From the NCBI GenBank assembly GCA_021151525.1, contig JAGKXD010000007.1, positions 13,936 to 77,935 of the forward strand: a stretch of DNA of 64,000 nt. The letters run 5' to 3'. The notes below the pieces were generated by a model, which made no database searches, had not been told where the DNA came from, and saw only the letters and a list, made by a program, of their open reading frames with translations. The stretch comes from Cellvibrionaceae bacterium. Its GTDB lineage: Bacteria; Pseudomonadota; Gammaproteobacteria; Pseudomonadales; Cellvibrionaceae. Positions 9,671 to 18,790 of the stretch are shown in pieces (the stretch's first letter is position 1; each line of letters begins with the position of its first letter). Position numbers and translations under genes: made by a program.

Positions 9671-9742
9671 GTAGCCCGTAAGGAGTGCAACGCATTACGG
9701 GTTTTTAACATCCCGTATTACGCGGAGCTCCATGCGGGTTAC
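9671..9742. repeat. Inverted pair of REP-like elements
   Basis: Two 31-base units face each other: 9671-9701 on the plus strand and 9712-9742 on the minus strand. They match at 22 of 31 positions, each beginning GTA-CCCG and ending TACGGG. The style resembles gammaproteobacterial REP doublets found between genes. Between 9588 and 9797 I see no gene. Confidence 0.6.
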
Positions 9743-9797
9743 ATGTCTGGATGTGAATTTTGAGGCGACATGTTTTAATTTTGAGTGCGACAAGAAA

Positions 9798-12752
9798 TCA
9801 CAAAGGTGTTACCAATGTACCTGAGCTTGGCCCTAGCCAAGCGCTGTCGGGGCGCCAGGTTTTGGCCCAGTCGGGTAGGGCTGCGGCGGGCATGGGTTTG
9901 GCGATACCGTAGCCTTGGGCGAGTTCGCAGCCCATCGCCAAAAGAATTTCGCCGTGAGCTATGGTTTCCACACCTTCGGCTAATACGGTGCGATGGAAGG
10001 CGGTCGCCAGCCCGACGATGCCCTTGATAATGGCGAGGTCGTCGGTGTCCTCTAGCATGTCGCGTACAAAACTTTGGTCGATCTTGAGCATTTGCGCAGG
10101 CAGGCGTTTGAGGTAGGCAAGGGAGGAGTAGCCGGTGCCGAAATCATCTAAAGCGAAGCTTACGCCCAGAACTTTGCAGGCATTGATCACGGCAGAGACT
10201 TGGTTGATATCCTCCAGCGCGCTGGTTTCAAGAATTTCAAGTTCGAGGTTGCGAGGGTTGGCCGCGGGGTGACGGTGTAAAAGCTCTTCTAACCGTTCTG
10301 CGAAGTTGCTTTGCTGCAATTGGATTGCGCCTATGTTAACGCTGACGGGAATGTCTAAGCCCATGACCTCCCACTCAATCATCTGATCAAGTGCGGTTTC
10401 AATGACCCACTCTCCCAGCTCAATACTGAGCAAATGGTTTTCAATCACGGGCAGAAATGCGGCGGGTGGTAGCAGCCCGTATTGGGGGTGTTGCCAGCGA
10501 ATTAAGGCTTCTGCGCCGATGATTTTGCCCGTGCGCATATGCACTTTGGGCTGGTAATAAAGCACAAATTCTTTGTTGTAGAGTGCGGAGCGAATGTGTT
10601 CAAGGGTTTCGCGTTGGTGTTTAACGGCAACGTCTTTGGCGATATCAAACAGGTGATAGCAGTTCTTGCCTGCTTGCTTAGCAACGTACATGGCTTGGTC
10701 GGCGTGGCGCAGCAATTGGTCTGCATCTGAGCCGTCTTGAGGGTAGAGGGTTACGCCTATACTGGCCGACACTTCTAGGGCTAAATCATCAACTTGCACG
10801 GGCTTTGCCGCCGCTTGTAGCAGGCGTTTTAGGAGTGGTTCGCACTCGGAGGTGTGATGCAAATCAGTGAGCACCACAACGAACTCATCGCCCCCAATAC
10901 GCGCCAGCGTATCGCCTTCGCGCAGGGCATTTTTCATTTGTTGTGCAAGGCTAATTAGCAACTTATCGCCGACAGCATGGCCGTATTTGTCATTAACGGC
11001 TTTGAACCCATCTAAATCTAAAAAGGCGACCGCCATGATGAGTTCGCTGCGTTGGGTGCGAGTCATGGCTTGCTGTAAACGGTCGGCCAGCAGCACGCGG
11101 TTGGGTAACTGGGTCAAGGCATCGTAGTGGGCGATGTTTTCTAGGGCGCGATTGGTATATTCGAGTTCGCGGTTGGCGTATTCGAGTGCGAGCTGGGCGA
11201 CTTTTTGGTCGCTAATATCTTGGAAAACCCCGTTCAGGATTGCGGGGCGGCCATTTTCTAAGGTGACAGTACAAATTGCCCGAACATCTATTTTCCGGCC
11301 TTTGTGGGTGAGCATTTCCAGCTCTGTATCAAAACTCTCGCCCTTGGTAATGGCGTCCTGTAACGCGTTGGCGAATACCGGCTGGGAGTTGGGTAATAAA
11401 TATTCCAACACGGATTCTAGCGTTGGCTGGATTTCGTCTTGCGTAGCGTCTAGCAGCTTGAATAGTTGATCTGTCCAGAAGAGCTTTTGGGTTGCGATGT
11501 TCCACTGCCAGCCGCCAATTTGGGCCACATATTGAGATACATTGAGAAGTTCAGTGCTGGTGCGTAAGGCTTGCTCAGCGTTGTGTCGCTCGGTGAGATC
11601 GATGGCGGTACAGCCCAAAAAGCGCTGGCCATCGGCATTGCTAAACAAAAACTTTACGGTGAGCCAGTGACGCATGCCCGTGGGGGTGGGCACGTTTTCG
11701 AAGGCTTCCGTTTGCTGGCCGGAGGCAAAAATGGACATGTCGTGGTCATGTAGTTTTTGGGCAATTTTGGCCGGCCAATGATCAAAAACAGTCGTGCCGA
11801 GAATGTCGCCCGGCTTCATCTGGAAAATGCGTTCAAACGTGGTGTTGATATACACAAACTGCCCGGCCTCATTTTTGATAAAGGCCAATGCTGGGGATTT
11901 TTCCATAAAGGCGCGGAAGCGCGATTCGCTGGCGTTGAGTGCCAGCTCGACTTGCTTACGCTCGGTGATATTTTGAGAGGTGCCCACCATGCCAATGGGT
12001 TGGTCGTTCTCGTCAAAGAGTGTCACGCTACGGGCTTCAATCCAGCGAATGCTGCCATCGGGCATGAGCAGGCGAAAATCATAGTGGCTGCCACCTTTTC
12101 CGCGCAGGCTTTGGGCGTGGCGGGCGACCAGCATGGCGGTGTCTTGCGGGTGCACCATGGACATAAATTCTTCGAAGCTGGGAAATCCAAGCGCGGGGTC
12201 GCGGCCCACGATATGAAACCATTCCAGCGAGGCAGAACCTTGTCGAGAGCGCAAATCTAGCTCCCAGCTGCCCAAGAGCGCACGCGCCTGAGCTTCAGCA
12301 AGGTGCGCCTCACTCAATGCCAGAGCGGCTTCTGCTTCTTTGCGGGAGGTGATATCGGTACTGGTGCCAAGCCATTGCACAACGCTGCCTTGGGTATCGC
12401 GCAAGGCACTTGCACGGGCGATATGCCAGCGATAGCTGCCATCGGCGCGACGCAAGCGAAAATCCATTTCATAGTCCTCGCCAGAGGCTAGGGCGTGCAT
12501 CCAGCGCTGCATGGCTTCAGGTAAATCTTCAGGGTGTACTAAATCGACCCAGCTAGAGCCCAGCATCTCCTCAAAACGGCGTCCGAAATAATCGGTTACC
12601 TGTTGGTTAACGTAGTCCAGCGCGCCATCTGGCCGAGCAGTCCAGATCTGTTGCGGAATATTGGCAATCAATCGATGAAAGTGCATTTCATCGTGCTCTG
12701 GCTCGGCATCTTGGGCGCGGCTAGTAAGCAGTGAATCCTGTTTACTCATCAT
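9798..12752 (-). CDS. PAS-PAS-PAS-PAS-GGDEF-EAL cyclic-di-GMP signalling protein
   Basis: A 984-residue cytoplasmic protein without membrane segments. Four PAS domains occupy roughly residues 25-137, 155-268, 280-395 and 405-520. Each of the first two ends with a PAC-type DIT/NIT motif. A GGDEF domain (about 550-710) has an intact RIGGDEF active site, so cyclase activity is possible. The EAL domain (about 725-970) keeps EALIRW, DDFGTGYSSL and EGVE, so phosphodiesterase activity is also possible. The net direction cannot be told from sequence. It is divergent from an HD-GYP gene 217 bp away, so two c-di-GMP enzymes share one control region. Confidence 0.95.
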   Translation of the reverse strand: MMSKQDSLLTSRAQDAEPEHDEMHFHRLIANIPQQIWTARPDGALDYVNQQVTDYFGRRFEEMLGSSWVDLVHPEDLPEAMQRWMHALASGEDYEMDFRLRRADGSYRWHIARASALRDTQGSVVQWLGTSTDITSRKEAEAALALSEAHLAEAQARALLGSWELDLRSRQGSASLEWFHIVGRDPALGFPSFEEFMSMVHPQDTAMLVARHAQSLRGKGGSHYDFRLLMPDGSIRWIEARSVTLFDENDQPIGMVGTSQNITERKQVELALNASESRFRAFMEKSPALAFIKNEAGQFVYINTTFERIFQMKPGDILGTTVFDHWPAKIAQKLHDHDMSIFASGQQTEAFENVPTPTGMRHWLTVKFLFSNADGQRFLGCTAIDLTERHNAEQALRTSTELLNVSQYVAQIGGWQWNIATQKLFWTDQLFKLLDATQDEIQPTLESVLEYLLPNSQPVFANALQDAITKGESFDTELEMLTHKGRKIDVRAICTVTLENGRPAILNGVFQDISDQKVAQLALEYANRELEYTNRALENIAHYDALTQLPNRVLLADRLQQAMTRTQRSELIMAVAFLDLDGFKAVNDKYGHAVGDKLLISLAQQMKNALREGDTLARIGGDEFVVVLTDLHHTSECEPLLKRLLQAAAKPVQVDDLALEVSASIGVTLYPQDGSDADQLLRHADQAMYVAKQAGKNCYHLFDIAKDVAVKHQRETLEHIRSALYNKEFVLYYQPKVHMRTGKIIGAEALIRWQHPQYGLLPPAAFLPVIENHLLSIELGEWVIETALDQMIEWEVMGLDIPVSVNIGAIQLQQSNFAERLEELLHRHPAANPRNLELEILETSALEDINQVSAVINACKVLGVSFALDDFGTGYSSLAYLKRLPAQMLKIDQSFVRDMLEDTDDLAIIKGIVGLATAFHRTVLAEGVETIAHGEILLAMGCELAQGYGIAKPMPAAALPDWAKTWRPDSAWLGPSSGTLVTPL

Positions 12753-12969
12753 TATTCATTAAAGTGGAAGCCTGAAAACGTATGGGTGTGGTAGCCGAGC
12801 TTGGCCGCTACTGAATCCTGAACTTGAAGTGTAGCCAAAAAAAATCTGTACGCTGATTCGCTTACACTTTTTCACAGGACTTTATGTTTTCTCATTGAGC
12901 GTGCGGGTGGCGCAAACAGGCTTATTGAGCAACACTTTGTGGGGTAATTCAGCGCTAAGAGGCCACTGA

Positions 12970-14328
12970 GTGCAGCACTTAAAACTTTCAGAATTGATGA
13001 GCTCGCTCAGTTACGCCTTGGATATTACCGAGGGGCAGCCGCCCGGGCACTGCATTCGCTGCTGTTGGATTGGCATGAATATCGGCCAGCAAATCGGTTT
13101 GCCAGACGATCAGCTCTGGGAGCTTTACTACGTGCTCCTGCTCAAAGACCTCGGTTGCAGCAGCAACGCATCGCGCATTTGCGAGCTTTATTTAACCGAC
13201 GATCTCTCGTTTAAGCGCGATTTCAAATGGGTGGATGGCAGCTTGCCGCAGGTATTGCGTTTTGTGTTGCGCCATACCGGGAGTTCGGCGGGGATACTGT
13301 CGCGCTTTCGCGCCTTATCGGATATTTTTGCCCATGGCGATGAGATTGCCCAAGAATTGATTCACACCCGTTGTACCCGCGGTGCCGATATCGCCCGCCG
13401 CCTGCGCTTTAACGAGCCAGTCGCCTTGGGGGTGCATTCGCTGGACGAGCATTGGGATGGTCATGGTCGCCCGGAAGGATTAACTGGCGATCAAATTCCC
13501 ATCTATTCACGCATAGCCTTACTGGCGCAAGTTATCGATATTATGAATTCTTCTGGCGGCGCTGAAGGTGCGCTTGCTGAGGTGAAGGCGCGCGCGGGCA
13601 GCTGGTTTGATCCCGAGTTGGTAAATGCGTTCGTGGTGCTGGCGGCAGACCCGAGCTTTTGGGAAATCCTCAATTCGCCTCATGTTGATCAAACAATTTT
13701 GGGCTTGGAGCCGGGTGATTTTGAGAAGGAGCTGGATGAAGATTTCTTTGACGATGTTGCCGAGGCCTTTGGGCAGGTGGTCGATGCCAAAAGCCCTTAC
13801 ACTTCCGGCCACAGCGCACGCGTGGGCTTGTACACGTCGTTATTGGCGGAGGATTTAGGGATTAGCGAGACGCGCCAGCGCTGGCTGAAGCGCGGTGCGC
13901 TGCTACATGATGTCGGCAAGTTGGGCGTAAGCAACACGATTCTAGATAAGCCGGGAAAGCTGACCGATGTTGAGTACGAGCTAGTAAAAATGCACGCGGT
14001 TTACACTGGCAGAATTCTGGAGCGCGTGCACGCCTTTGACGAGTTGGCGCGAGTCTCGGCGGCGCACCATGAGCGATTAGATGGTAAAGGCTATCCACTC
14101 GGTTTAACGGCAGAGCACATTACGCTGGAAACCCGCATTATCACCACCGCCGATATCTTTGATGCCATCACCGCCGAGCGTCCTTATCGCGGCGCTATGC
14201 CGGTGGAGAAAACCCTCGCCATTATGAAAGACTCGGTGGGCACGGCAATTGACCCGCGCTGCTTTGAGAGCTTGCGGCAATTGATTGATCGGCATCCTGA
14301 ATTCTTTCCTGGTGCGATAAATGGTTAG
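12970..14328 (+). CDS. HD-GYP cyclic-di-GMP phosphodiesterase with degenerate N-terminal HD-GYP half
   Basis: A 452-residue protein. The GTG start at 12970 is preceded by AAGAGG. An ATG nine codons later is the alternative. The C-terminal half has the full set of HD-GYP residues: SGHSARV, the HDVGKLG metal site, HAVYTG, HHERLDGKGYP and a DIFDA segment. The N-terminal half looks like a decayed copy, with HCIRCC for the first histidine region, LKDLG in place of HD, and HWDGHGRPEG in place of the GYP motif. The expected activity is hydrolysis of c-di-GMP. The N-terminal copy may be regulatory (inference). It opposes the divergent GGDEF-EAL gene. Confidence 0.92.
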   Translation: MQHLKLSELMSSLSYALDITEGQPPGHCIRCCWIGMNIGQQIGLPDDQLWELYYVLLLKDLGCSSNASRICELYLTDDLSFKRDFKWVDGSLPQVLRFVLRHTGSSAGILSRFRALSDIFAHGDEIAQELIHTRCTRGADIARRLRFNEPVALGVHSLDEHWDGHGRPEGLTGDQIPIYSRIALLAQVIDIMNSSGGAEGALAEVKARAGSWFDPELVNAFVVLAADPSFWEILNSPHVDQTILGLEPGDFEKELDEDFFDDVAEAFGQVVDAKSPYTSGHSARVGLYTSLLAEDLGISETRQRWLKRGALLHDVGKLGVSNTILDKPGKLTDVEYELVKMHAVYTGRILERVHAFDELARVSAAHHERLDGKGYPLGLTAEHITLETRIITTADIFDAITAERPYRGAMPVEKTLAIMKDSVGTAIDPRCFESLRQLIDRHPEFFPGAING

Positions 14329-14454
14329 GCATAAACAAAAAGCGTGATCTGTGTCATGTTTTTGATTTGGGTGTTATTATGCATAGGTCGATTTTTCTAT
14401 AAAAAGCGATTTTTAATAACCATTTTTAATCATTAAGGTAAAGGATTGGGTTTC

Positions 14455-15006
14455 ATGAAAAATATACTGAGTCTTTCTGCGTTGCTGATTTCGTTATTTA
14501 CATCAGCGATCGCAAACGCAACACCTGTAGAAGGCTTGTCGTCTGCAAGTTATTCACAAAGCGGCGAATGGAATGGGTTTAGCGCTGAGTCAGCTTTTAA
14601 TGGCGGCGGTTGGAATTCCGGCAACTGGGGCACCCAATGGGTGCAAGTTGATATGGGCAGCGTTCAAACAATTGACTGGGTTAGTTTTGTTACAGGCCAG
14701 TTGCCGAACGATGTTACCTGGCAAAATATTTATATTTCCGATAGCGCCATTGGTGACAGCTGGAGCAGTTTGACTGCTGTAGCATCGCGCAGTGGTTTCA
14801 CCGTGAGCGGTACTTTCTTGCAATTAGATTTTGCGCCAACCGCTGGTCGTTTCTTGGAAATTGTTGCGAATGCAGGTGGTAGCTGGACTGCGTTAAACGA
14901 CATTAAAGCAGGTAGCTCTACCTCTGTACCAGAGCCTGCGGCGTTTGCCTTGTTGGGCATTGGTTTGTTTGGTTTTGTTGCTGCGCGCCGTCGCAAGCAA
15001 GCATAA
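14455..15006 (+). CDS. Discoidin-like secreted protein with PEP-CTERM sorting signal
   Basis: A 183-residue protein. The ATG at 14455 follows GGATTGGG. A TTG nine bases earlier is less likely. It has an N-terminal signal peptide (to about residue 22, ending ANA). The middle is like an F5/8 type C (discoidin) carbohydrate-binding fold: FSAESAFNGG, WVQVDMGSVQTIDWV and RFLEIVANAG. The C-terminus is a PEP-CTERM tail: VPEPAAFALLGIGLFGF followed by AARRRKQA. Such tails direct processing by an exosortase in the inner membrane, so the genome should encode one. Role: probably a surface or matrix protein. No partner gene is visible here. Confidence 0.85.
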   Translation: MKNILSLSALLISLFTSAIANATPVEGLSSASYSQSGEWNGFSAESAFNGGGWNSGNWGTQWVQVDMGSVQTIDWVSFVTGQLPNDVTWQNIYISDSAIGDSWSSLTAVASRSGFTVSGTFLQLDFAPTAGRFLEIVANAGGSWTALNDIKAGSSTSVPEPAAFALLGIGLFGFVAARRRKQA

Positions 15007-15171
15007 GCCTTATCTGCTAAACCCTATTTCTATCGGGGAGAGTCGCATCTCTCTTCGGTAGAGATTTCAACCTATCTATTAACAATAAGCGTTTGTTATA
15101 GCTCTGTTCCCTGCGCTCTTGGTAGAATCGCAACCTTCGTGTGATTTATATTTTTCTCAAGAGTTTTCTGC

Positions 15172-16527
15172 GTGCAATCATCCCCTTTACCCTTTGAGCG
15201 CCGAGTCGTTATGTCGCTCGCCGCGCTCTACACCTTTCGTATGTTCGGCCTGTTTTTATTGTTGCCGGTGTTGGCGCTTTATGGCACGCAATACGAAGGC
15301 CACGCGCCGTTTTTGTTGGGCGTTGCCTTGGGCGCTTATGGCGCGAGCCAAGCTTTTTTGCAGATTCCCTTTGGCATTTTGTCGGATCGCATAGGGCGTA
15401 AACCGATTATTTTAATTGGCCTGATTGTGTTCATTATAGGCAGCGTGATTGCGGCGCAAGCGACCAGCGTTTACGGCTTGATTCTTGGCCGCTTCTTGCA
15501 GGGCGGTGGCGCAATTTCCGGCGTGGTTATGGCGCTGCTGACCGATTTAACCTCTGACGAAAGCCGCACCAAAGCTATGGCGACTATTGGTGCCTCGATT
15601 GGTATTTCTTTTTCTGTTGCTATGACAGTTGGCCCGCTGGTGGCGAACTGGGGCGGTGTAGGTGCAATTTTCTGGATTACCGCGGCCTTAGGTGTGATTG
15701 GTATTGTTATTCTGTTCGCGCTGATTCCAGCCGTAAAACAAGCGCCGCAACCCAAGCGCGAAGCCTTGCCCGCACCAGAATTATTTTGGAAAACCTTTAA
15801 AAACCCCGAATTGCTGCGCTTAAACGTGGGGATTTTTGCCCTGCATTTTGTGTTGATGGCGAACTTTATGGTGCTGCCACAAATTCTTGAACAGCAGCTA
15901 CATATCCAGCGCAATCACCACGGCATGCTCTATTTCCCCATGTTGGTTATCGCCTTTGCGATCATGCTGCCGTTTGTGATCATCGCGGAAAAACGCCGCA
16001 AAATTAAGCCGGTTTTCCTTGGTGCTATCGGCTTGTTAGCGCTAATGGAATTGGTGCTCATGGTTGCCCCGCCGAATCTGTTTTTCACTATTGCTGCAAT
16101 TTTCTTTTTCTTCGTCGCATTCAATGTGTTGGAAGCAACCTTGCCCTCTATGGTCAGCAAAATTGCGCCTGCGGGCTCAAAAGGTACGGCGACTGGTATT
16201 TACGCCACCAGCCAAGTAATTGGGGTTTCTGCTGGCGGAGCTGTAGGTGGATTTTTGTTGCAGCATCACGGCATGGTTGCGGTGCTGGGGTTGGGTGCAG
16301 CTTTTACGCTTGTATGGCTAGCGGTTGCTTGGTCGATGAAACCGCCACGCTTCCTCGCCAGCGTGCTTATTCCCTTGCGTCACCACAATGGCGATGAAAT
16401 AGCCGCAAAATTGCGCGCTGTAAGCGGCGTGGCAGAAGTGGTGATTGTTGCATCTGAAAACACTGCTTACCTCAAGGTTGACCAGCAGTTGGTTGATCGT
16501 AAGGCCCTGCAAGCTATTGTTGATTGA
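15172..16527 (+). CDS. yajR: MFS transporter, YajR-like with C-terminal ferredoxin-like domain
   Basis: A 451-residue protein with about 12 membrane helices and the MFS motif LSDRIGRKPIILIG after helix 2. The last 60 residues (HHNGDEIAAKLRAVSGVAEVVIV...AYLKVDQQLVDRKALQAI) form a small alpha/beta domain like the C-terminal domain of E. coli YajR, a proton-coupled exporter of uncertain substrate. The start is a GTG at 15172. Alignment of the FERRVV segment with YajR supports it over the ATG 13 codons later. It precedes ssb, as in many gammaproteobacteria, and is followed by a very long palindrome. Confidence 0.85.
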   Translation: MQSSPLPFERRVVMSLAALYTFRMFGLFLLLPVLALYGTQYEGHAPFLLGVALGAYGASQAFLQIPFGILSDRIGRKPIILIGLIVFIIGSVIAAQATSVYGLILGRFLQGGGAISGVVMALLTDLTSDESRTKAMATIGASIGISFSVAMTVGPLVANWGGVGAIFWITAALGVIGIVILFALIPAVKQAPQPKREALPAPELFWKTFKNPELLRLNVGIFALHFVLMANFMVLPQILEQQLHIQRNHHGMLYFPMLVIAFAIMLPFVIIAEKRRKIKPVFLGAIGLLALMELVLMVAPPNLFFTIAAIFFFFVAFNVLEATLPSMVSKIAPAGSKGTATGIYATSQVIGVSAGGAVGGFLLQHHGMVAVLGLGAAFTLVWLAVAWSMKPPRFLASVLIPLRHHNGDEIAAKLRAVSGVAEVVIVASENTAYLKVDQQLVDRKALQAIVD

Positions 16528-16534
16528 GCGCTTG

Positions 16535-16583
16535 AACCCCCACCCAACCTCCCCCTTGAAAAGGGGGAGGTTGGGTGGGGGTT
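16535..16583. repeat. Perfect 23-bp inverted repeat after the yajR-like gene
   Basis: Arms at 16535-16557 and 16561-16583 are perfect complements around a GAA loop and are rich in C on one strand and G on the other. No T-run follows, so it is not a standard terminator. The inner part (CCTCCCCCTT with AAGGGGGAGG) recurs at 63957-63979. This suggests a dispersed palindromic element. Confidence 0.75.
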
Positions 16584-16772
16584 AACTAAGTTACATCTCA
16601 CATCATTAACCAAAATCGTATAAGCCTTTTTTCAGGAGATTTGATAGAGTACCCCGGCTTTTAAAAAGAGCACCCGGCTTCACCAAACGAAGCCCAAATA
16701 ACCCCGAATGTCGCCTGATAATAAATCGTGAGGGCGATTGCACCAGCAAACAAAGAACACTAGGAGCGCTCC

Positions 16773-17342
16773 ATGGCACGTGGTATCAACAAAGTCATCA
16801 TCATCGGCAACATCGGCCAAGATCCAGAAGTTAAATACATGCCTTCCGGCGGCGCTGTGACTAACGTCAGCATCGCAACTTCAGAAACCTGGAAAGACAA
16901 AAATACCGGCCAACCACAAGAGCGTACCGAATGGCACCGCGTAGTATTTTTCAATCGCTTGGGTGAAATCGCTGGCGAATATTTGAAAAAAGGCAGCAAG
17001 GTTTATATCGAAGGTTCTCTGCGCACTCGCAAATGGCAGGCGCAAGATGGCTCAGATCGCTACACCACAGAAATCGTTGCTAACGAAATGCAAATGCTCG
17101 ATGGTCGCAGCGATAACCAAGGCGGTGGTTACAATCAAGGTGGCGGCTTTGGCCAAGGCAACAACTTCAACCAAGATCAACAATACGCACCGCAAGGTGG
17201 TGGCTATCAAGGCGGCGGTGCTCCAGCTCCGCAACAGAATCGCCCACAACAAGGCGGCGGTTTCGGTGGCCAAGCGCCAGCGCACAGCGCTCCGCAACAA
17301 CCTGCTGGTTTTGATTCATTTGATGATGATATTCCGTTCTGA
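16773..17342 (+). CDS. ssb: Single-stranded DNA-binding protein
   Basis: A 189-residue protein. An N-terminal OB-fold (about 1-110) is followed by a flexible linker rich in Gly and Gln (repeats of QGGG) and the acidic tip DDDIPF, which docks replication and repair partners. It is slightly longer than E. coli SSB (178 residues) because of the linker. AGGAGCG precedes the ATG. Confidence 0.98.
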   Translation: MARGINKVIIIGNIGQDPEVKYMPSGGAVTNVSIATSETWKDKNTGQPQERTEWHRVVFFNRLGEIAGEYLKKGSKVYIEGSLRTRKWQAQDGSDRYTTEIVANEMQMLDGRSDNQGGGYNQGGGFGQGNNFNQDQQYAPQGGGYQGGGAPAPQQNRPQQGGGFGGQAPAHSAPQQPAGFDSFDDDIPF

Positions 17343-17368
17343 TATTCGGCATTTAACGTGTTAATCTC

Positions 17369-17396
17369 AAAGCCCCGCACTTGTGGGGCTTTTTCT
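17369..17396 (+). terminator. ssb terminator
   Basis: An 8-bp stem, AAAGCCCC (17369-17376) with GGGGCTTT (17385-17392), is followed by a T-rich run. Confidence 0.85.
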
Positions 17397-17464
17397 TTTT
17401 GCAGCAATCCTTAACAATAATTCACGGTAGGCGTGGCTCACCAACATAAGAGTGATAAGGCGGC

Positions 17465-18631
17465 ATGCGGGATTTTTACAACAAAGCGTTAATGGGATTT
17501 TTGGGTTTGCTGCTGGCGAGCTGCCTGGTGGGTTACCTGTGTTTTGAGCGCACCTTTCTCAGTGTTGCGCTCTTGCCGTCGGATACCAGCAGTTTGCCTT
17601 GGCATTCCGAACTCAACACTGATGTACCTCAGGGCGGCGCATCTACGATTAAAGTTGATGACGATAAATTCAGTTTGAGCTTTGATTTCGTCCTTTCACA
17701 TCAAGCTCAATATCCCACGGCGACGCTTGAGATGCGCTTTAATCCGCGCAAGGGCAAGCCTGAGTTGGTTGATTTGTCGCGCTACGATCACCTGTCATTC
17801 AGTGCGAAATGTGCACCCGCTAATATCCTTATGTTTGCTGCGTTTACCTTTGAAGAAAAAGTGTCTATTCCTGCAGATCCTTTGACCTATCGTGCGCCAT
17901 CCACCTATTTTTCCTGCAGTGAAAACTGGAGCCGAATTGAGTTGGATTTAACGCGTTTGGAAACGCCCCAGTGGTGGTTTGATATGTTCAAACTGGAGCT
18001 TTATAAAAAAGAATACAAGCTCGATAAGGTCTCCAAAATTACTTTTGGCAGCAGCTACCAAAGCCCGTTTGATGTTAATGCCAAGGTGCAAGTACAAGAG
18101 ATTGTGTTGAGTGGCCGCGATTGGTTTTATTCATATTTGTTGGGTGGGTTTTTGTTGCTGGTGTGGGGCGGTTATGGCTTTTGGTTTTTCCGCCAACACA
18201 CCAATGCGGTGGTGGGTGACCTGCGCGATAAAATGCAGCGCGACCGCCCCTTAGTTGCCTACCAACAACTCACGGTTGAGCCGCACAGGGATAAAGACAA
18301 GAGTGCAATTCTGCATTTTATGGCGACCAATTACTCCAATGCTGAGTTGAGTCTGGAATCTATGGCGGCCAGCATTGCCGTGAGTCGCACCAAGATTAAC
18401 GATATCCTCAAAGCCGAGTTGGGTTTCACTTTTACCGGCTACCTCAACAAGCTTCGCCTCACTGAAGCGGCGCGTCTTCTGGCTGAAAAAGAGGACGCGA
18501 ACATCGCTGAGATTGCTTACTCAGTCGGCTACAAAAATGTTTCCTACTTCAACAAACTCTTCAAGGAAGAATACAACTGCACGCCCAAAACCTTTAAGGC
18601 GCTGTGTGATCGCACTCCCGATAATGGTTAG
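17465..18631 (+). CDS. Membrane-bound AraC-family regulator with periplasmic sensor domain
   Basis: A 388-residue protein. Membrane segments lie at about residues 10-30 and 222-243 (FYSYLLGGFLLLVWGGYGFWFF). Between them lies a periplasmic domain of about 190 residues with a beta-sandwich look, possibly a ligand-binding jelly roll. A C-terminal AraC-type double helix-turn-helix (about 285-385) shows SLESMAASIAVSRTKINDIL and NIAEIAYSVGYKNVSYFNKLFK. The layout indicates a one-component sensor that detects an outside signal and binds DNA at the membrane. The GH5 gene follows 159 bp downstream on the same strand and has a repeated 9-base motif before it, so it is the likely target (inference). Confidence 0.88.
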   Translation: MRDFYNKALMGFLGLLLASCLVGYLCFERTFLSVALLPSDTSSLPWHSELNTDVPQGGASTIKVDDDKFSLSFDFVLSHQAQYPTATLEMRFNPRKGKPELVDLSRYDHLSFSAKCAPANILMFAAFTFEEKVSIPADPLTYRAPSTYFSCSENWSRIELDLTRLETPQWWFDMFKLELYKKEYKLDKVSKITFGSSYQSPFDVNAKVQVQEIVLSGRDWFYSYLLGGFLLLVWGGYGFWFFRQHTNAVVGDLRDKMQRDRPLVAYQQLTVEPHRDKDKSAILHFMATNYSNAELSLESMAASIAVSRTKINDILKAELGFTFTGYLNKLRLTEAARLLAEKEDANIAEIAYSVGYKNVSYFNKLFKEEYNCTPKTFKALCDRTPDNG

Positions 18632-18634
18632 TAG

Positions 18635-18664
18635 ACTTCAACTAAAACGAAAAAAACTTCAACT
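18635..18664 (+). promoter_or_regulatory. Candidate AraC-type direct-repeat operator upstream of the GH5 gene
   Basis: ACTTCAACT occurs at 18635-18643 and again at 18656-18664, 21 bp apart or two helical turns. This is the usual spacing of AraC-family half-sites. It lies directly after the AraC stop codon and about 130 bases before the GH5 start. Confidence 0.45.
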
Positions 18665-18790
18665 TTTTGCAATTTGATAAGCTTTTTCGCAAAAGCATTA
18701 CAGGTAAATCCTTGTTTTACATAGGCTGCGAACAATCACCCAGCGTTGGTGAGTTTTCGATCAGCACTAGCTCAAACACAGAGATTTATC

